Assembly: GCA_963922205.1 (NCBI GenBank)
Contig: CAWUHX010000207.1
Location: 186,001 to 250,000 of the forward strand
Reading direction: 5' to 3'
DNA from: Romanomermis culicivorax
Taxonomy: Eukaryota; Nematoda; Enoplea; Mermithida; Mermithidae
Length of the DNA: 64,000 bases
A program made the position numbers and the translations under genes. The notes beneath the pieces were generated by a model. That model had not been told where the DNA came from. It made no database searches and saw only the letters and a program-made list of their open reading frames with translations. The stretch's first letter is position 1. Each line of letters begins with the position of its first letter. Shown piece by piece: positions 33,862 to 44,430 of the stretch.

Positions 33862-34583
33862 ATGAAATTTGCTAATAAATTTGCTCTTATACCTCAGGAG
33901 GTTCTGAATAAAATGAATAACTCTCAGGCTTCTTCTTCTTCAACGACAAGTTCAAATGAAAAGACAGGTATAGCTAAGCAAGTTGACATGTATCGTAATG
34001 AGCTAGAGCGCATTTTGAAAGATAATACGTTAACGCCCGAAGAACAATACAAAATGTACTCACAACTATTTTCACAATATTTAACTTTTGAACATGAAAA
34101 GGCTCAACCTACTACAGTGATTTTAAAACAAAAAGTTATTGATAACGAAGAAGATGAGAATGATAGTGACGATTTGAAACAAAAAGAAAAAACTGGCTGA
34201 ATGATGAAAAGTTACTTAGCGGTATTCCTAAACAGTTTAAACGCTCAGCATCCTTATTATTGGAACATGTGCGACGTAACCCTAGTATAAATGTTAATAA
34301 GGAAGGTGAAGTATTAATTGATGGAAAATTAATTGAAGGATCACATATTATTGATTTATTACATGATTTGTCTCATAAACGTTCAAAAATTACGCAAACG
34401 CTTGGAGTAGATGAGTTTGTTAATGCTTTGAAAAAATATAATGTACCATTAGAGGCTATAGGAAACCCATTACATAAAATGTTATTCTCTTTACCTCGGA
34501 AACTCTCCTACCATACACCTCCGGAAGAATCAGATGATCAGACAGTTAGTAGCGACAGAAAAAAAGATATGACGCAAAGTTAG
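33862..34583 (+). pseudogene. conserved Polinton structural-cluster protein, one frameshift
   Basis: Starts MKFANKFALIPQEVL at 33862 and runs to 34197. The second half (IPKQFKRSASLLLEHV onward to 34583) is in another frame. A one-base shift in the A-run near 34185-34192 explains this. The order is an N-terminal FALIP block, a coiled-coil, an acidic linker, and a compact domain with GEVLIDGKLIEGSHIIDLLH and a NVPLEAIGNP block. These are familiar in Polinton proteins of unknown role that sit next to the integrase. The homopolymer site makes an assembly error possible. Confidence 0.65.
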
Positions 34584-34618
34584 AGCACTTAGATGGTATA
34601 CTCCTTTGTAGTAGAGTG

Positions 34619-35728
34619 ATGAACACCTTACTTTCGAAATTATACAAAAATTTACACGGAAATCCTACAGCTTTTTCTAGTATTGAAAAATTATATGCTG
34701 AAGCTATAAAACACCGTAAAACAATTACACATAAAAATGTTAAAGATTGGCTTTCAAAACAAGATAGTTATACTTTACATAAACAAGTCAACAAAAAATT
34801 TTCATGTAATCGTATTTATGTTACAGCCATGGATCAGCAATGGGAAATTGATTTGGCAGATATGTCTTCTTTAGCAGATTTTAACGATGGATACAAATTT
34901 ATGCTTACATGTATAGATGTATTAAGTAAATACGCATGGGTTGAACCATTAAAATCAAAACACTCAAAGAATGTTTGTGATGCTTTTCAAAATATTTTAA
35001 AAAGAGGTTGAATCCCTTGGAGAGTGCGCAGTGATAAAGGAAAAGAATTTGTTAACAAAGATTTCCAAAAATTATTGAAAACTAATGATATACATTTTTT
35101 TACTTCTCAAAACGAAGACATTAAATGTTCAATAGTGGAATGGTTTAATAGAGCTTTAAAAGCTAAATTATTTAAATATCTTACAGAGTTTACCACTTAT
35201 GAATGGATTGATATTTTACCCTCAGTTGTTTCCAACTACAATCTCTCTGTTCATAGATCGATTAAGGAAAAACCTATTAATGTAGATTATTCTAACAAAA
35301 AAATTATATGGCAAAGACTCTACCCTGAAAGATTATACACTAGAAAGTCTAAGATTGATATAGGAGATTACATGCGAATTAGTAAACATAGAGGTGTATT
35401 TGACAAACGTTATTTACCTCAATGGAGTGAAGAAGTTTTCAAAGTAAAGCATATTGTGAAGACCCGAAATCATATACTTTATACAATTCAAGATCTGGAA
35501 GGCAAAGATATAGAAGGATGTTTTTATGAAAAAGAACTACAGAAAATTGATTTTAATCCTAATATCAAAGAATACAAAATTGAAAAGGTTTTGAAAACTA
35601 AATGTTTACCAGATGGTCAGAATAGAGTACTTGTGGGGTGGTGGGGTTATCCTGAAAAATTCAACAGCTGGATCTTAGAAAAGGATATACAAAACGACGA
35701 CGACGACGATTATGATGAACAACTTTGA
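34619..35728 (+). pseudogene. Polinton retroviral-type integrase with C-terminal chromodomain
   Basis: One frame with a TGA at 35009. An N-terminal WLSKQDSYTLHKQ block precedes the DDE core: Asp in QQWEIDLADMSS, Asp in RVRSDKGKEFVNKD (directly after the stop), Glu in SIVEWFNRALK. The C-terminal part (about 35570-35700) is a chromodomain: YKIEKVLKTK, LVGWWGYPEKFNSWI with the aromatic residues that bind methyl-lysine tails. Integrases insert the element and the chromodomain may guide it to marked chromatin. The stop is between KRG and IPWRV. Confidence 0.9.
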
Positions 35729-36323
35729 ATTGACATATTATGTTCAACAAGATGCACCATTATCAGAAAATTTTTTAGGGGTTTTTGCTTGCGATACTCT
35801 ACCGAAGATAGTTAAAAGACCTGCGGCTTTAATTGCAAACACCGATACATCTTTTCAAAAAGGAAGTCATTGGGTAGCTATGCATTTTGATAATGCTAAC
35901 TCTGTATATTATTTTGATTCTTATGGTTTACCACCAGTTATTCCTGCTTCTATAAACTATATTAACAAAAATGCTTTAATAAGATATACAAAAAAGAAAC
36001 ATTTACAAAATTTTAATAGTAGGGTTTGTGGTATATATACTTTATATTTTTTGTATTATAAAGTGCGACATGTTCCTATGTATAAAATGTTTAAAAGTTT
36101 CAGTAACACAAATTTTGTTTATAATGATAAATTGATTTGTAAGTTTTTTCATTGTAAATTTTCTGTAAAAGGTCACTTGCGAAATAAATTATGTACACGT
36201 TTGAAAAAAGTTAACTCCTTCTTTTTGTATTTATATATAAATTTTACTTCACTTTATAGCTCCGCCTCCTTTATATTTTTGTATAATTTTATTGGTTACT
36301 TTAGTAGCTCTGCCTTCTTATAA
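35715..36323 (+). CDS. adenovirus-type cysteine protease of the Polinton
   Basis: About 202 codons; starts overlap the integrase end (ATG 35712 or 35715). The catalytic His is in GSHWVAMHF, Asp in [10 protein letters not shown], a Gln-containing segment in HLQNFNS and the Cys in [11 protein letters not shown], as in adenain and other Polinton maturation proteases. It would cut capsid precursors during assembly. After residue 160 the frame becomes hydrophobic and low in conservation (FFLYLYINF...), so the true protein may end earlier. Confidence 0.88.
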   Translation: MNNFELTYYVQQDAPLSENFLGVFACDTLPKIVKRPAALIANTDTSFQKGSHWVAMHFDNANSVYYFDSYGLPPVIPASINYINKNALIRYTKKKHLQNFNSRVCGIYTLYFLYYKVRHVPMYKMFKSFSNTNFVYNDKLICKFFHCKFSVKGHLRNKLCTRLKKVNSFFLYLYINFTSLYSSASFIFLYNFIGYFSSSAFL

Positions 36324-36372
36324 ATTTACAACTGAGTGTTTAGTTGTTGAATAAAAAAATTTTTATTTTGAA

Positions 36373-36681
36373 ATGGATACTAGTAATAGTACGCATTCAA
36401 AAATGTCTCGCATTAGCATTTGGGAGTTTTTTGGAAAATGTCTACCTCGAAACGAAGTGGTTTTCTTCAGTCAGGTCATACTAATATACATTGTAGTCAT
36501 TACAGCTATAATAAATTTGTCTCTCTACAATAAAAATACACAATTGTGGGTTGGTCTTTTGTGCGCTTGTATAGGACATGCATTACCTAGCCCCGTACCG
36601 ACAGTATTACAGTCATCTAATTCATTGAAGAGTGTACCTACAGCAACAGCAAACAACATTATAAATAATGACAACCTTTGA
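36373..36681 (+). CDS. conserved Polinton membrane protein
   Basis: 102 codons. The IWEFFGKCLPRNEVVFFSQV block, a long hydrophobic helix (ILIYIVVITAIINLSLY), a second helix (LWVGLLCACIGHALPSP) and a polar tail are typical of a small Polinton protein found beside the minor capsid gene. Two membrane passes. The role is unknown. The last 14 bases overlap the next gene. Confidence 0.7.
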   Translation: MDTSNSTHSKMSRISIWEFFGKCLPRNEVVFFSQVILIYIVVITAIINLSLYNKNTQLWVGLLCACIGHALPSPVPTVLQSSNSLKSVPTATANNIINNDNL

Positions 36682-37585
36682 AGATCAATGTTATATCACA
36701 TTACCTAGTAATAGCAAAAATGGAAACAAGCCCTCTGATTTTTCAGCCCCTCTACCATACCATTTAAAACTACATGGAAGCTGGGAGGTAGGGCTAAGTG
36801 AAATAATATACGCCTATAGTTGGGCTACATTTACCAATCATAGTGGAGATAATGTCATAACGTTAATTACGGATGGTGTTGGAAAAAAGGTCAAAAAAAT
36901 TAAAGTAATAGTTTTTTAAAAACATTACTTTACCATATCTGAATTAATTGAAGAGTTGAATGCAAAAGTTGGAGCAGCTATTGCGGGAACTAACATGGAA
37001 ATCATGTTTTCATACGATGAACATAGTAGAGGATTAGTTAATTTGAAAATAAAAAGTGGTACAATCTTACATAAAATTGATATAAGCAAATGGTTAATGG
37101 AGCTTCTCAGATTTAGTGCTACCAATATTGAGGCCTATGCAACTGCTGATGATTTTTTAAATAGAGCTGTGAATATTAACTTATATACTGTTGGAGAGAA
37201 ACCTCCAAAAAATTCTAACACACATATTCCACCATCCAAAGCTGTTTTTCTTGCCGAGCCTGGAACTAATCATTTGTACATGTTAGGCATTCAACCACCA
37301 AATTTGAATGATTTACAGAATTTTTATGTTTACTGTAATATTATTGAAAATCAGATTGTTGGAAATACTTTAGCACGGCTTTTACGTATAGTAAATGTTC
37401 AGGGAAAATACAAAGATAATGTGAGTCGATTATATGAAACACCTCACTATATACCCATTCAATTAAAAGAAATTACAGTACTCGAGATTAATATAAAAAA
37501 TAGTATGAATGAGCTTATACCCTTTCAGTTTGGGAATGTTATAGTTAAATTACATTTTCGGCGACGTACTCCTTTATTCCTATAA
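36668..37585 (+). pseudogene. Polinton minor capsid (penton-like) protein, one in-frame TAA
   Basis: Starts MTTFEDQCYITLPSNSK, with KPSDFSAPLPYHLKLHGSWEVGLSEI, which is the conserved N-terminus of the Polinton minor capsid protein. A TAA at 36917 interrupts it and the same phase continues (HYFTISELIEEL) to 37585. The C-terminal part ends in KLHFRRRTPLFL, again typical. In a particle it would form the vertices. Only the one stop disrupts it. Confidence 0.85.
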
Positions 37586-37715
37586 TCATAGTATCAAATT
37601 TTTATTTATTCATTCATTCATTTGCATTTGGACCGTTGTCGTCAGGTTGAATTTTCGCAAACGCTCTTAATTAATTAATTCATTCAGTTGTTCCTTTTGA
37701 TTTTCAAAGCAAAAT

Positions 37716-38250
37716 ATGCATACCATTTTTATCCCTGAAACCGTTGATTACTGGATCAAAATTTATCAACACAGCATTCAAGATAATCAATTTCAGTTAG
37801 GTGGTACCTTAGAAGGTTTCCGATCAGCATACCCGTATTATTATAGACATCAAGGAGCTGGAGTTGGTAATTTTTTTAAGAGTTTGTGGCGTCTAGCTAT
37901 GCCTTTGTTAAAATCTGCAGGAAAGCATGCACTTGCTGCAGGTTCCAAAATTGCAGGCGATGTTGTAGAAGGCCGTTCTTTTAAAGAAAGTGTTGCTGAG
38001 CATGGACGAAACGCAGCTGGCAGCTTATTACACGAAACGGGCGAACGCATTCATAAAGGAAAAGGTTTAGGGAAGCGTAAACATATAAATTCTACGATAC
38101 ATAATAAAAAGCAATAAAAAGTTAAATGATGGTCAGGTTAACATCATCAACATCAAAAACAACATAAACGTAAACACCAGAAACGACGTTCCTCATTCTT
38201 AAAAAAGACTCCACGTAGAGTAGTCGGTTTCAAGGATATCTATTCAAAAT
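37716..38250 (+). pseudogene. Polinton PX-like basic protein, C-terminus frameshifted
   Basis: The first 133 codons (37716-38117) end in TAA. They contain GTLEGFRSAYPYYYRHQGAG, then a helical LWRLAMPLLKSAGKHALAAGSKIAGD region and a Lys-rich end, matching a protein present in most Polintons. A Lys/Arg/His-rich extension ending GFKDIYSK, which resembles the usual C-terminus, is open at about 38138-38250 in a different frame. One or two indels around 38110-38140 likely separated them. It may be a DNA-binding or minor capsid protein. Confidence 0.7.
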
Positions 38251-39647
38251 GAGTAAATTTATTGATGCTACGTCGTCTCCTAGTAGTAAAATGGAGTTAG
38301 ATTTATTTACCGTACCTCCAACACAAGTTGCTATTTGTAGAAGTTTTTGGTCTGAAATTCAGTTACAAAATCCTTGTACTAATGAAGGACCTTACGAGTT
38401 TGTTATTTCACCTGATTCATATATGCTGGACTTATTAAAAAAATTTTAAATATTCTACTATTCCAATTACGAAAGCTAATGGCGCTGCTTGCACTTTAAC
38501 AGCAGATGCCAACAACAATATCAGTGGTAACGTTGTGGCGCCAATTAATTTGATCGGCAAAACATTTCTTAAACAGATCAAGATGTACTTAAATGGAAAA
38601 TTAATATCTGACAGGTAAGTTTTATAGTTAAATGTATGTTTATGTTTTTTAATTTTAACATTTTAACATTTCAGTGGGGATAGATACGCTTACAGATCTT
38701 ATTTGGAAACGGAATCGAATTATGGTCGTGATGCTAAGTCGACACATGTTGCAGCTGCTGGTTATGCTTTTGAAAATGGCGATGTTATTGATATAAAGAA
38801 AAACAAGGGTGCTTTGGAAAGAGTTCAGATGTTCAAAAACAGTGCAGTTGTTGAATTAATGGCTCCTATACATGCCGATCTATTTATGCAAGAACGTTTC
38901 CTATTTAATCAATATACTTTGAAAATTGATTTATACAGACATAGAGATGATTTTTGCTTGCAAAAATTTATATCTACTGACAACGAAGCTTATAAAATCG
39001 AGGTTAAAAGCATGTCTTTATTTATTAAAAAAGTTGAAGTTGCGGATAATATCAATCTAGCTATTGAATCCATGTTACAAAATACAGCTGCAAAATACCC
39101 TATTCATCAATGTCATGTTACACGTCTATACATAACAACTAGTCGTCGCTCAGCTCCTCTGAACTTATTGTTCACAGGTCCTTTACCTCGTCATCTTGTT
39201 GTGGCGCTCGTTGATGGTTCCGCTGCTAGGGGTGATTATTATCAAAGCCCCTTCAATTTTAAGCATTTTGGATTAAACAAAATTAAAATAACAAGTGGCA
39301 CTACAACATTACCTACAACACCATATATGCTAAGTTTTAAAGAAAACAAATATTTGCGCACTTTTGTACAATTATTTGAGGGTGTAGGAATTGGTACAGA
39401 TAACAAGGGTAATGAAATTACTCGAAATTCTTTTAAATCGCATAACACGGTTTTTGTTCTTGATTTGACTCCTTGCAGTATGGATGGTAATTTTTGGGAA
39501 CTGGTATGTGAAGGAACCACTAGTTTACAGATGAATTTTGGCGAGGATATACCAGATGGCGGTATTGAAGCACTTATATACGCAGAATTTGACTCTCTTG
39601 TAATGATTGATAAAAATCATGAAACCTTTACGGATTATAGTATTTAA
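38249..39647 (+). pseudogene. Polinton major capsid protein (double jelly-roll type), one frameshift
   Basis: The first exon reads from ATG 38249 (MSKFIDATSSPSSKMELDLF). A one-base shift in the A/T run near 38437-38448 breaks it; the next frame continues (YSTIPITKANGAACTL) to a 60-nt intron 38615-38674 (GTAAGT...TTTCAG). Exon 2 (38675-39647) is open. DLFTVPPTQVAI, GKTFLKQIKMYLNGKLI, FNQYTLKIDLYRH and NTVFVLDLTPCSMDG are conserved in Polinton capsids. It would form the hexons of an icosahedral shell. About 450 residues, the expected size. Confidence 0.9.
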
Positions 39648-40692
39648 TTACGTTATATTTATATGTACATTTCATCTCATTTTTCTATAATAATAGAAAT
39701 CACTTATAGTTGTTGTTTATACAACCCTTCTCTTTAGCTATTGTTCAGAAATATTCTTTTAATTTATTCCTAATTATAAATGAACTTCCTTTTATTACTC
39801 CTTCTTTCCCTTATTTTCTCCTTTAATTCTATAGTACTATGTAATTATCTTGTACGTTCTTTTACCCTAAGACCTGTTTGTGCATATTCTCTACATATCG
39901 TTTACTCGTACAACTCTAAATATCTGGCTACAGTAAACCCTCTTTTATATTCCAGAAGTTGACGCACACACACACACACACACATACACTCATAGTAGAA
40001 CCCTAAAGAAATTACCTCTACTACTAAAGGCAATAAATAAAAATTTTTATTAATTTTAATTCAATTTAATTTATTTGAAACAAAATATATATACAAAATT
40101 TAAAACAAAATAGAATAAATTATACATATATACAAAATTTAAAACAAAATAAAATATACACATATATATATACAAATTTTACCTAAAAATAAAAACATTA
40201 AGTTTCAAAAATTTTGCAAAAATTTTTACTTACATAGATACTATATACATACGCAGCCACCACTGCTGTCGCCATCGCAGACCTCGCTAGAGGTTTCACG
40301 CGTATCCACTAAAATTTTTACAAAATTTAATAACTATTTTAGTTAACCAAAAATTTTTTACTCCAATATATCATTTTAACTGTTAAGTAATAGGTACAAG
40401 ATTTATCAGTAGTCTTTATTTTATCATAAAATTTTATTGTATAACATTGTGTAAATATTTGAATGCTTCAAGAATATTCTAGAAATGTTCTTTGGTAAGT
40501 TTTAGACAACTCAGCTATATAATATACATTAATATACATGAATTAAAAATCTGTAACATACTTCGGCTAGCACAATTTAACCTACACATATTTATCTTGA
40601 AATATTATAGTAAAAGCTTATAATAATTTTACTTTTATTAAATATAAAATTTATATATCTACGACGTGTTTTAACTATAACATCAGAACTTA
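39648..40692. other. noncoding AT-rich part of the Polinton
   Basis: No supported gene. A 60-codon frame at 39780-39962 starts with a hydrophobic MNFLLLLLLSLIFSFN segment but has no other support. A (CA)n run lies at 39963-39985. A tandem-like AAAATTTAAAACAAAATA pattern occurs at 40095-40160. Confidence 0.5.
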
Positions 40693-41120
40693 CTAGAAAA
40701 GGGGTAGCGCCAGTTCTATCCTCTCCTTGACGTAGCGATCATCAGCATTTCCCCATTCAGCCCTTGCACTGGGGGGGAGGATATTCCACAGGTGTGAGGC
40801 TAGGTGGCCATCAGCCAGTGAAGGGTTTTCGAACATCGGGCGTAGACGTTTCATAAAACCCCAAAAGGGTTTCTGTCTAGCTGGATATTCAACCCCTCAC
40901 TGGCTTTTCCACCAGCTGTTGAAGTCCATCGACACCTCCTCCCAAAAGATGGACGCCCACTCGTCAATGTCGGCCGTTGTTAAAAATGGTTGTAAATTAA
41001 TAATAATATAAAATAGTATCCATATTAATTTTTAAATCAAAATATTTGTAAAATCATCTTACCATAAACCTCGTAGGCGGCTCTCAATGCTGAAATAAAC
41101 GTAACGAATAGAGCCTCCAT
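40693..41120 (-). pseudogene. possible two-exon accessory gene of the Polinton
   Basis: GC-richer than its surroundings. Exon 1 would be 41120-41063 (MEALFVTFISALRAAYEVY, phase 1) followed by GTAAGA. Exon 2 starts near 40970 and reads ADIDEWASIFWEEVSM, then a TGA at 40891-40893, then continues in the same frame (GVEYPARQKPFWGFMKRLRP...) to TAG at 40693. The acceptor is not AG: the phase-correct site reads TTTTTAACAA, which could be a mutated CAG. Trp-rich, about 110 residues in total, no family recognised. Coding nature is inferred from open length and base composition. Confidence 0.4.
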
Positions 41121-42224
41121 TGGTAGTCTCAGGTGTCGCGCACAAGTACAAAAATAAGAATGGTTCTTCTTCTTCTTCTATTTTTCTATTTATACCTCTT
41201 TACCCTCAGTAAACCTTTTCTGGTTTTTTCTGCTTTTTGGTTGAATCTTTTCGGTTTTTCTTTTAAGGTTGTCGACTCTAGGTTATTCTAGAAAACTATC
41301 AGAATAACAATAATCACCACCTTAATTGTTTTGGTATTGCGTCTCTTTAAAGGCTTTAGGCTCTAGGTTATTCTAGAAAACTATCAAAATAACAATAATC
41401 ACCACCTTAATTATTTTGGTAAAGCGTCTCTTGCTACCATGTTTTATAGAACCTTTGACCTTTTCTAGCATTTCTAATTGGTTTTACGATCTAAATGGTT
41501 TCAGCTGTCTAACCTTTCTATGTTTGCTCTGGAAAACACTCTGTATACAAAATCGTATCTACCTGCATAAATCACCCAATATAATGTATTAATTTTCTAT
41601 ATGTTGAGTAACGTTCATGTATAGCACCCTTGATGATTTAGTTCTTTTCTTTTCTTCTTTTTCTTTTCTTTTCTCCAAATATTTTTGTGGTATCAATTAC
41701 TTTTTTACATCTAGAATATTTTTCATCTCAAGTGTTCACTTTTCTACATGTGCTTTATGCCCCACTCTTTTGGGTCATTTTTCTATAAAAGAATTTGGTC
41801 ATTTACGACCTTATAAGTATAAACCCGTAAGAATAATGTTTCAAGTTTTATAGACTCTTACAGTTTTTATATGTGGAATTGAGCATTCTGATCTAAAAGA
41901 CCGTTCTAATTTGGATGATCGTTCAGTATGCAGGGCTTCCGATTAGCTATTCTGTGAACCTGCAGATGGCGCAACTCTTATTTTGGAGCCCGAGGGTGCT
42001 TTTTTTTAACGACTTCCTTCGTGGGTGGAGGGGGTCAATTTTATAAATGCTTTCTTTCTTTTTTGTTTTCCATTTTTTGTTCACGTTATCATTATTTTTC
42101 TATTTAGACTACAGTATTTTGGTGATAAACAAAAATAAAATAGTGTTTCAAAAGTTTTATAATAATAATAAGCTAGAATGTTGCATTGAATTAAAAATTT
42201 TTTGATATGTAAAGATTTTTAACT
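41121..42224. other. noncoding stretch before the right TIR
   Basis: Contains a direct duplication of about 75 bp, GGTTATTCTAGAAAACTATC with AACAATAATCACCACCTTAAT, at 41281 and 41361. A pyrimidine-rich part follows at 41640-41690. No gene seen. Confidence 0.5.
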
Positions 42225-42943
42225 CATCAAATTTTCTACATGCTCTTTACGACGGGCTCGTTATGGTCATTTTCTATAAAAGACCTTATTTGTCTACATG
42301 CTTTTTATGGCCAGCTCACTCTGGTCATTTTTTATAAAAGACCTTCTTGGTCATTTTTGGCAGAACATCATACTTTATACGCATGCACCCGTAAGGATAA
42401 TGTTTCATCGCGTATTGACTCTCTCGAGATTCTACTCATTAAACAGACCATTACTGACCAATTTGACTGTTCTGACATTTGTTGACTTGTACGATCCTTC
42501 AGAAATGGGACCTCCCAAACATATTTACACCTGCAGGTGGCACCCTTTTGACAAAGGGGGTCTGGGATGCAAATTTTTGAAGGGCTTCCTCTTCCCAGAG
42601 GGGAAGCCGTTTTTACACACGATCTCTTTTTATTTCTTTTCCATTTTTTTGTTCATTTTAGTTTTCCTTTTTGCATTCATCATTGATTTTCATTTTCCAC
42701 CTACAGTAACACATTTATTACCATAATCGGAAAATTACCGTAATTCTACTATTACGGTAACTCAAGAACATGCATGCTTAACCGTACGACCTATAAATCG
42801 ACCGTATATGTTTACTGTACGATCTGTAAATCCACCAAAAGTCGAGCGTATATGTTTACTGTACGACCTTTAAAAATAATAGGTCGTACACAAAAGATAG
42901 GGTATCCTTAAGCATACGACCTATATGGGCCGGCCTTACTACT
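42225..42943. repeat. right TIR of the Polinton
   Basis: Reverse complement of the left TIR (11581-11772 plus 25343-25945). It includes GTTTACTGTACGACCT repeats near the outer end and ends CCTTACTACT at 42943. Confidence 0.9.
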
Positions 42944-43039
42944 ACTCAGTGTGACAACCGGCATCTACCAGATCGAAAAGGAGAACCATGTGCCAGGAAC
43001 GTCTAACCCCGCCCAATCTCAATTTTTATATTCTAAAGA

Positions 43040-43212
43040 TGACTGTTTTGAAAATTCGTTATTTTGAGAATCGCTGTATTGAGATTTCGCTGTTTTGAGA
43101 CTTCGCTGAATTGAGAATTGCTGTTTTGAGACATCGCTGTTTCGAGGATTGCTGTATTGAGTCTCGCTGTTTTGAGAATCGCTGTTGTGTGTTTCACTGA
43201 ATAGGGGTGAAA
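43040..43212. repeat. degenerate minisatellite, left block
   Basis: About eleven irregular units around the consensus TCGCTGTTTTGAGAAT (14-18 bp). Units vary in length and sequence. A second block in the same orientation is at 43539-43690. Confidence 0.8.
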
Positions 43213-43292
43213 CAGCGTCTCACTATTCATGACGCATCATGCTCCGCATTCACCACCACCACTACAACCACAATTTCCAAAGCATCCACGTG

Positions 43293-43366
43293 ACTCGGTT
43301 AGCACAGTTGGATAGCGCGTCTGCCTTGTATGCAGAAGGTCGTAGGTTCCAGCCCCTCACTGAGTG
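43293..43366 (+). tRNA. tRNA-Thr(TGT)-like gene
   Basis: Cloverleaf visible by eye: acceptor ACTCGGT pairs with ACTGAGT over 7 bp (one G-T), D arm GCAC/GCGC with AGTTGGAT loop, anticodon arm TCTGC-CTTGTAT-GCAGA with anticodon TGT (Thr), T loop TTCCAGC, discriminator G. The A box (TAGCACAGTTGG) is perfect and a T-run follows at 43371. Two mismatches in the T stem (GTAGG against CCCTC) suggest either a diverged gene, a pseudogene or the head of a tRNA-derived SINE. It lies between two blocks of one minisatellite. Confidence 0.7.
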
Positions 43367-43538
43367 TTATTTTTCTGACGTGCAGGCCACGTGGACTATA
43401 GGGCATAAGACATTCGTGCATGCCTTCCGCAACTGCAGCACAGAAGCATATAAAGCTTAGATAGCCACATGCAACCAAAATAGACTCTCAATTATAGAAT
43501 GATGTATGCGTTTACTCTAACGCACAGAACCTTTTACT

Positions 43539-43690
43539 GTTCGCTGTATTGAGATTCGCTCTTTTTAGAATCGCTGTTTTGACACTTCCCCGTTCTGAAA
43601 CCTCGCTGTTTTCAGAATCGCTGTTGTGAGACTTCGATATTTTGACAAACACTGTTTTCAGTCTCGCTATTTTGAGTTTCGCTGTTGGGG
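43539..43690. repeat. degenerate minisatellite, right block
   Basis: Same TCGCTGTTTTGAGA-type units as 43040-43212, about ten of them, more diverged. Confidence 0.75.
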
Positions 43691-43927
43691 ACGCGCCAAA
43701 TCAACTTTGTGTACCTGGCACAATATACCCAACCTTTATATGATCTTTAAGGTCATACGAGAACAACGCTTTATGGCGCAGGTTATTCATGTCTTTTGTT
43801 CCCTCTGTTTCATGACAATCAAGACGTTCTGTTCAGCATTGATGGATGACGCTTCATACGTTGCAGAGTCGTTTACTGTAAAGTAATCACGTACCGTAAC
43901 ATACCCACATAAGCATTACGTAGAGAT

Positions 43928-44145
43928 ATCTGTCATCAATTTGATTGGTCGAAAAATTTTATACCTTTAAATTAATTGATCAAAAATTGTAGTATACTCC
44001 TTCTTAACCGTGAGGAGTTCAAGACTAAGCCCAAGCCTAGGCCGAAGCCTAGACCTAAGTCTAAACCTAAGCCTAAGCCAGAAAATTTGCCACATCCACT
44101 CAAAAAATTAATGAATTTTTTCGACCAATCAAATTGATGACAGAT
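43928..44145. repeat. MITE-like inverted repeat enclosing telomere-type hexamers
   Basis: ATCTGTCATCAATTTGATTG at 43928 is the inverse of the end at 44145; the arms match over about 32 bp with the common GGTCGAAAAATT. Between them, 44024-44081 holds degenerate GCCTAA units (AAGCCTAGGCCGAAGCCTAG, CCTAAGCCTAAGCC), the complement of the nematode telomere repeat TTAGGC. No clear target duplication. Confidence 0.7.
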
Positions 44146-44169
44146 CTGGCTGCGCAATGCTCCCTTACA

Positions 44170-44375
44170 TACCCGCACAGGCTTATTTTTTATGCACAGC
44201 CAGGGTTTTTTTTTGCACACAGCAACCAATTTTCGGGCTGTGCAACCAAATTTTTTCTGCCAAGTTGCACAGTGCGACTTCAGGCCTGACTGCTCTTTTA
44301 ATTAAGTTATGGGGTTTTCTGGCCGGAGATGCATTTTTATGCATTCTAAAATGTAAAAAAAGGGTTTCAACTCAT
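44170..44375. repeat. dispersed repeat R3, copy 1
   Basis: TTTTTTTGCACACAGCAA, TTCGGGCTGTGCAACCAAATT and CCGGAGATGCATTTTTAT recur in order at 48785-48920. A shorter piece is at 56015-56040. Noncoding. Confidence 0.7.
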
Positions 44376-44430
44376 TTATGATTTTTCATATTCTAGTGCG
44401 CGGTTAGAAAATTTCATTCTAGCTGCTGTA

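Larger units (their letters stand above)
11581..42943. mobile_element. Polinton/Maverick DNA transposon, split by element B
   Basis: Ends are inverted: the left begins AGTAATAAGGCTGGCCCGTA and the right, reverse complemented, begins AGTAGTAAGGCCGGCCCATA, continuing in near identity for about 0.7 kb. Inside are the full set of Polinton hallmark genes: protein-primed DNA polymerase B, retroviral-type integrase with chromodomain, adenovirus-type cysteine protease, packaging ATPase, and major and minor capsid proteins. Without the 13.6-kb element B insertion it is about 17.8 kb, the usual Polinton size. The expected 6-bp target duplication is not evident. Most genes carry at least one stop or frameshift, and the polymerase is truncated, so the copy looks inactive. 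Confidence 0.93.

Noticed and set aside
39780-39962. Small secreted-protein-like frame with a hydrophobic start
   Set aside because: Pyrimidine-rich sequence makes Leu/Phe/Ser runs by chance; no further support.
11575-42949. Six-base target duplication of the Polinton
   Set aside because: The six bases outside the ends (CACATG on the left, ACTCAG on the right) do not match, so no duplication is claimed.
43040-43690. CRISPR-like array
   Set aside because: Units are short, irregular and degenerate without unique spacers of constant length, and the genome is eukaryotic; it is a minisatellite.
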